Below, piece after piece: positions 60,099 to 64,000 of a stretch of DNA of 64,000 bases (its first letter is position 1; every line of letters starts with the position of its first letter). The position numbers and the translations under genes are program-made. Origin of the DNA: Microbispora catharanthi (GTDB taxonomy: Bacteria > Actinomycetota > Actinomycetes > Streptosporangiales > Streptosporangiaceae); the NCBI RefSeq assembly GCF_006334915.2, contig NZ_VDMA02000017.1, forward strand, positions 1 to 64,000, in the 5' to 3' direction. The notes under the pieces were generated by a model. That model had not been told where the DNA came from and made no database searches. It saw nothing but the letters and a program-made list of their open reading frames with translations.

Positions 60099-60752
60099 AT
60101 GAGCAGGGTGATCGTGGTCATGGGGGCGGGCGGCCCGGCCGGCCGCGCCGTCGCCGGGAAGTTCGCCGAGCTCGGGGACACGGTCGTCGGCGTGGACAAG
60201 TCCGGCGCCGAGGGCTGTCTGGCCGTCGACCTGCTCGACCGGGCCGCCGTACGCGCTCTGGCCGAGCGGGTGCGGGCCGAGCACGGCCGGGTGGACGGCG
60301 TCGTCCATCTGGTCGGCGGCTGGCGCGGGTCGAAGACCTTCGCCGACACCTCGCTCGACGACTGGGACCTGCTGCACGACCTGCTGATCAGGACCCTGCA
60401 GAACGTGTCGCTGGAGTTCGAGCCGCTGCTGCGGGCGAGCGGGAACGGCCGTTTCGCGATCGTGTCGGCCCGGGCCGCCCAGAAGCCGACGCAGGGCGGC
60501 GCGGCGTACGCCGCCGCGAAGGCCGCGGCCGAGGCGTGGACGCTGTCGCTGGCCGACGCGCTGAAGGACACCTCAGCCGCCGCGGTGGTCCTGGTGGTCA
60601 ACGCGTTGGTGCACGATGAGATGAGGGCCGCGAACCCGGACAAGCCGTATCGGACCTTCACTGATGTGAAGGATCTGGCCGCGGCGGTCGCGGGCCTGTG
60701 GGACGAGGAGCCGGCCGCGGTCAACGGCCGCAGGATCGACCTCACGCCCTGA
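60099..60752 (+). CDS. SDR family oxidoreductase
   Basis: 217 residues. Rossmann start VIVVMGAGGPAGRAVAGKFA, then VDGVVHLVGGWRG, FAIVSARAAQKP with the Ser position, and YAAAKAAAEAW as the Y-x-x-x-K catalytic motif. The ATG at 60099 has GGGGAGG; a GTG at 60072 overlaps the upstream stop and could also serve. Member of the DUF6421 operon. Confidence 0.9.
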   Translation: MSRVIVVMGAGGPAGRAVAGKFAELGDTVVGVDKSGAEGCLAVDLLDRAAVRALAERVRAEHGRVDGVVHLVGGWRGSKTFADTSLDDWDLLHDLLIRTLQNVSLEFEPLLRASGNGRFAIVSARAAQKPTQGGAAYAAAKAAAEAWTLSLADALKDTSAAAVVLVVNALVHDEMRAANPDKPYRTFTDVKDLAAAVAGLWDEEPAAVNGRRIDLTP

Positions 60753-60831
60753 TCTACGCTGCTGATCCGGACCCGCGGCCCGGCCTGGACGGGCCGGCCG
60801 CGGGCCCGAAACCGCGATGGGGAGACATCTC

Positions 60832-61905
60832 GTGACAACCGATGCCGTACGCCGGCACGACCCGGCGAGCCGGACGTTCGCCAGCGACAACTACGCGGGG
60901 GTGCACCCCGAGGTCCTGGAGGCGATCGCCCTCGCCAACGGGGGACACCAGATCTCCTACGGCGACGACGTCTACACCGAGGCGGTCCGGGGCGTCTTCC
61001 GCAGGCACTTCGGCGAGCAGGCCGAGGTGTTCCCGGTGTTCAACGGCACGGCGGCCAACGTCGTGTCGCTGCGCTCGATGTGCGCTCACTGGGAGGCCGT
61101 GGTCTGCCCCGAGACCGCGCACATCAACACCGACGAGGGCGGCGCGCCCGAGGTCACCGGCGGGCTGAAGCTGCTGACCGTGCCGACCCCGGACGGCAAG
61201 CTCACGCCCGGCCTGATCGATCGGCAGGCGTGGGGGTTCGGTGACGTGCACCGGGCGCAGCCCCGGGTCGTGTCGATCTCCAACGCGACCGAGCTGGGCA
61301 CGCTCTACACCCCGGCCGAGATCAAGGCGATCTGCGACCACGCCCACGAGCTGGGGATGTTCGTCCACCTCGACGGGTCGCGGATCACCAACGCCGCCGC
61401 CGCCCTGGACGTGCCGCTGCGCGCCCTGACCACGGACGCGGGGGTCGACGTGCTGTCCTTCGGCGGCACCAAGATCGGTCTGCTGCTGGGCGAGACCGTC
61501 GTCGTGCTGAACCCGGAGGCGTCGCGCGGCCTGCCGTACCTGCGCAAGACGAGCATGCAGCTCGCCTCGAAGATGCGCTTCGTGTCGGTGCAGTTCGAGG
61601 CCCTGCTCGGGGGCGACCTGTGGCTGCGCAACGCCCGTCAGGCCAACGCGATGGCCCGGCGGCTCGCGGACGCCGTACGTGACCTGCCCGGGGTGAGCGT
61701 GCCGCGCCCTGTCGAGGCCAACGCGGTCTTCGCGATCCTGCCGGCCGACGTGGCCGACCGGCTGCGCAAGCGGTTCCGGTTCTACAACTGGAACGAGCAG
61801 ATCGGCGGAGGCATGGTCGAGGTGCGGTGGATGTGCGCCTTCGACACCACCGAGGCCGACGTGGACGCGTTCGCCGCGGCGCTTGCCGAGGAGCTGCGCG
61901 CCTAG
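60832..61905 (+). CDS. low-specificity L-threonine aldolase family enzyme
   Basis: About 357 residues. PLP-dependent fold type I: the family start FASDNYAGVHPEVLEAI, HINTDEGGAPEVTGG, HLDGSRITNAAA with the PLP-binding Asp, and SFGGTKIG with Lys214 as Schiff base. It cleaves L-threonine or other beta-hydroxy amino acids to glycine and an aldehyde, or runs in reverse. GTG at 60832 with GGGGAGA. It closes the DUF6421-SDR operon. Confidence 0.92.
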   Translation: MTTDAVRRHDPASRTFASDNYAGVHPEVLEAIALANGGHQISYGDDVYTEAVRGVFRRHFGEQAEVFPVFNGTAANVVSLRSMCAHWEAVVCPETAHINTDEGGAPEVTGGLKLLTVPTPDGKLTPGLIDRQAWGFGDVHRAQPRVVSISNATELGTLYTPAEIKAICDHAHELGMFVHLDGSRITNAAAALDVPLRALTTDAGVDVLSFGGTKIGLLLGETVVVLNPEASRGLPYLRKTSMQLASKMRFVSVQFEALLGGDLWLRNARQANAMARRLADAVRDLPGVSVPRPVEANAVFAILPADVADRLRKRFRFYNWNEQIGGGMVEVRWMCAFDTTEADVDAFAAALAEELRA

Positions 61906-62021
61906 CCGTGACCCGCGGCCGTCGTCCCATCGTCGGTCCCGACAGCTCACGGTGATCGACGGCGGCCGCACCCTGTGGCGCCCCGGCCGAGGACGTCGTC
62001 CCCGGCCGCGTCTCCTCGGGA

Positions 62022-62900
62022 TCAGGGACCCGGACTGCCGGCCGATGAGGGGTCCGGCTCGGCGGGAGCCTCCCGGCTGGGCCATGCGATGTCGTCGACC
62101 GCCAGAAACGGCTCGCCCGCCACGTTCGCCGGGGTCACTCCGATGAACTCCATGACGTCTCGATGCAGATGGGACTGGTCGGCGTAGCCGGCCTCCACCG
62201 CGACTCGGGCCGCGCTGCCGCCCGCGACCAGGCGGTGGGCGGCGTGATCGAAGCGGACCAGCTTCGCAGCGCGCTTGGGCGGCAGGCCGATCTGCGAGTG
62301 GAATCGGGACCACAGGCGCTTACGGCTCCATCCGAGCTCGGCAGCCAGCCGATCGACCCGGACCAGGCCGCGGCCTCCGACGATCCGGCGCCAGGCCCAG
62401 GCCACCTCCGGGTCCACCGGCGGCCCCGCCTCATGCCGGTGGGCGAGCAGCGCGCCGGTCAACGCGAAGCGATCCTCCCAGGAGGAGACGTCTGCCAGCC
62501 GTTCACGGATCTGTGACGCCTCCCGGCCCCACAGGTCGTCGAGGGCCACCACGGCGCCGTCGAGGTCGGCGGGGGAGACGCCCAGAATTGCGCGTGCGAC
62601 GACCGGGGACAGGCGCACCTGCACGCACTCGACGTTCTCCCCCCGTGCCCAGGCCGCGCCTCCGGATCCGAGTCCGGGCCCCGCGACGAGACTTCCGCGC
62701 TCCTGCCGCCCGTCGGCGTAGTCCACGACGGGCGAACCTGCGCCGAATTCCAGCAGCAGCGTCACGGCCGGGTGCGGGACCATCCGGAGCGCGTCCAGGT
62801 CACCGACGCGGAACCCGGCCATGGTGACCCCGGCCACCCGGACGGGCCGCCGCGGGGAGGCGACGTCCCACACCGCCTCACCGTGCACGAATGTCGACAC
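62022..62900 (-). CDS. AraC family transcriptional regulator
   Basis: About 292 residues. The N-terminal 165 residues form a ligand domain (LRMVPHPAVTLLLEFGAGSP, GGAAWARGENVECVQVRLSP). The C-terminal AraC HTH reads VDRLAAELGWSRKRLWSRFH, IGLPPKRAAKLVRFDHAAHR and AVEAGYADQSHLHRDVMEFI. The GTG at 62900 has only a weak ribosome site. It is divergent from an alpha/beta hydrolase gene by 89 bp and probably controls it. Confidence 0.9.
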   Translation of the reverse strand: MSTFVHGEAVWDVASPRRPVRVAGVTMAGFRVGDLDALRMVPHPAVTLLLEFGAGSPVVDYADGRQERGSLVAGPGLGSGGAAWARGENVECVQVRLSPVVARAILGVSPADLDGAVVALDDLWGREASQIRERLADVSSWEDRFALTGALLAHRHEAGPPVDPEVAWAWRRIVGGRGLVRVDRLAAELGWSRKRLWSRFHSQIGLPPKRAAKLVRFDHAAHRLVAGGSAARVAVEAGYADQSHLHRDVMEFIGVTPANVAGEPFLAVDDIAWPSREAPAEPDPSSAGSPGP

Positions 62901-62989
62901 AGCCGCCAGGCTATGCGAGCACCGAGGGGGACAACCGAAGGGAACATTCGTCCAAGACGCCGGCGCGCACCGGCGGCGACAGTGGGCGC

Positions 62990-63838
62990 ATGACTGTTTC
63001 CGACGGCAATCGGCATGCGGAAGCCGAGGCCACAGAGAGTTCGACGCTGTCCCTGGACGACGGCGACATCCACGTGTGCCAGGACGGCCCCCGCGACGCC
63101 CCGGCACTCCTGCTGATCCACGGGTCCGCCTCCTCGACCCGCTCGTGGGACTGTCTGGTTCCGCTGCTGACCGGATCGCATCGCGTCATCCGGATCGACC
63201 TGCTCGGGCACGGGCGGTCGGCCAAACCGGCCGGCCCGAGCTACGCGACCCCGGACCAGGGACGCCGGGTCGGCGTGGCACTGGACCGGCTCGGCGTCGA
63301 GCGCGCGATCGTGGTCGGTCATTCCAGCGGCGGCGCGGTCGCCACCGCTCTCGCCGAGCAACGGCCCGACCTGGTGATCGCGCTCGCGCTCATCAACACC
63401 GGACCGGGCATGGCCGCCTTCATCGCAACCGAGTCCGCCGCGATCGCACCGTCGCAGTGGCCGCCGACCGACGAGCAGATCCGCCAGTTCGCGAGCACCG
63501 GTTTCAGCCGAGCGGGCTATCAGATCCCGCAGGAGCTTCTCGACGAGGTGCGCATGATGACCTACCACACGCTCACCACGACGATGGGGGCCACCCGCGC
63601 CTACCTGGAGCAACAGGCGCTCCCTGAGCGACTGACGGCCATCGGCAAGCCGCTGTTGGTGATCTTCGGCGAGGACGACCGCAGATGGCGATCCTCATCC
63701 GCCGCCGACTACCGGACGGTTCCGGGCGCGAAGGTCGAGTTGCTGCCCGGTCTCGGGCACTCGCCCATACTCGAGGACCCGGTGCGGACCGCCGGCTCCC
63801 TGCTGGCCTTCACCGCGATCCACGCCGCACGGGGCTGA
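62990..63838 (+). CDS. alpha/beta hydrolase
   Basis: 282 residues. Oxyanion motif HGSASSTRSW, the nucleophile elbow VGHSSGGA (Ser catalytic), the acid in FGEDDRRW and the His in LGHSPILEDP are all present. It is a soluble esterase, hydrolase or haloperoxidase-like enzyme without a signal peptide. Divergent from the AraC gene. Confidence 0.92.
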   Translation: MTVSDGNRHAEAEATESSTLSLDDGDIHVCQDGPRDAPALLLIHGSASSTRSWDCLVPLLTGSHRVIRIDLLGHGRSAKPAGPSYATPDQGRRVGVALDRLGVERAIVVGHSSGGAVATALAEQRPDLVIALALINTGPGMAAFIATESAAIAPSQWPPTDEQIRQFASTGFSRAGYQIPQELLDEVRMMTYHTLTTTMGATRAYLEQQALPERLTAIGKPLLVIFGEDDRRWRSSSAADYRTVPGAKVELLPGLGHSPILEDPVRTAGSLLAFTAIHAARG

Positions 63839-63887
63839 AGGCCCGGCCGCCGTCACCCGCAGCCGACGGCGGACCGGCCGGGGAGGG

Positions 63888-64000
63888 TCACGGTGCGGGG
63901 AGCGCCTGTGCTCCCCGTGTGGCCAGCAGTTCCTTCATCGTGCGGATCTCTGCGTTCTGGCCGTCCACGATGTGCTGGGCCAGGGCGCGCACCTCGTCGC
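63888..64000 (-). CDS. DUF305 family protein, C-terminal end only
   Basis: The last 36 codons enter from the right edge: DEVRALAQHIVDGQNAEIRT, then MKELLATRG and a short tail, ending at the TGA at 63890-63888. This is the end of DUF305 (A-x-x-I-x-x-x-Q-x-x-E-I-x-x-M). DUF305 proteins are usually secreted or lipoproteins, often with metal or copper links. The rest lies outside the window. Confidence 0.75.
   Translation of the reverse strand, partial: DEVRALAQHIVDGQNAEIRTMKELLATRGAQALPAP

Overview
This is a chromosomal window from a high-GC actinomycete. The codon bias, GTG/TTG starts, an ECF41 sigma factor, a WhiJ-type XRE/DUF397/ATPase cluster, a TIGR02611 protein and a DUF6421 operon fit Streptosporangiales (for example Microbispora, Nonomuraea or Planomonospora). 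The taxon is inferred from gene content only.

Layout. 1-4.9 kb: the 5' part of a secreted Arg/Glu/Gly repeat protein, a divergent MFS exporter/TetR pair with a palindromic operator, a GNAT and a DUF4232 lipoprotein. 4.9-9.8 kb: an accessory, decaying region holding a frameshifted GNAT, an unrecognised 403-aa protein, a HicB-like protein with a partner that carries an in-frame amber codon, a transposase C-terminal fragment and a doubly inactivated tyrosine integrase beside a CAT-anticodon tRNA. 10-19 kb: a XylF-like binding lipoprotein, an SSS symporter with a small membrane partner, a secreted Ser/Thr/Pro protein, an L,D-transpeptidase convergent with an OmpR-type two-component system, a beta-lactamase-fold hydrolase and a DUF2795 protein. 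19-27 kb: a rifampin-phosphotransferase-like enzyme with a TetR, a patatin, a GH74-CBM2 xyloglucanase and a nucleotidyltransferase-fold protein. 27-34 kb: pta-ackA, whose junction is an array of 29-nt repeats, a PGPGW membrane protein, an M20 amidohydrolase, a Cpn10-like protein, an RlpA-like protein and a DUF1349 protein. 34-41 kb: a deletion scar with two truncated divergent genes, the ECF41 sigma factor, a membrane protein, an EEP-family protein, an M20 deacylase and a helicase-associated protein. 41-47.8 kb: the WhiJ/DUF397 cluster, a histidine phosphatase, a Gfo/Idh/MocA oxidoreductase, an acyltransferase behind CCCTACC-type repeats, and a divergent NAD(P)-binding/HxlR pair. 47.8-51.7 kb: a cobalamin riboswitch followed by btuFCD-cbiZ. 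51.7-57.8 kb: a Ser/Thr kinase and its upstream partner, a catalytically degenerate HtrA-like protein with a zinc ribbon, then a NarL-type two-component pair and a membrane protein. 58-64 kb: a DUF6421 / SDR / threonine aldolase operon, an AraC regulator divergent from an alpha/beta hydrolase, and the C-terminus of a DUF305 protein.

The most unusual feature is the pta-ackA junction. Three tandem 29-nt units each form a 10-codon micro-ORF whose TGA overlaps the next GTG (GTGA), giving four consecutive start-stop overlaps before ackA. Next are the pseudo-protease/zinc-ribbon plus kinase pair, the dying integrative element, and the amber-interrupted HicB partner whose promoter hairpin covers its ribosome-binding site.
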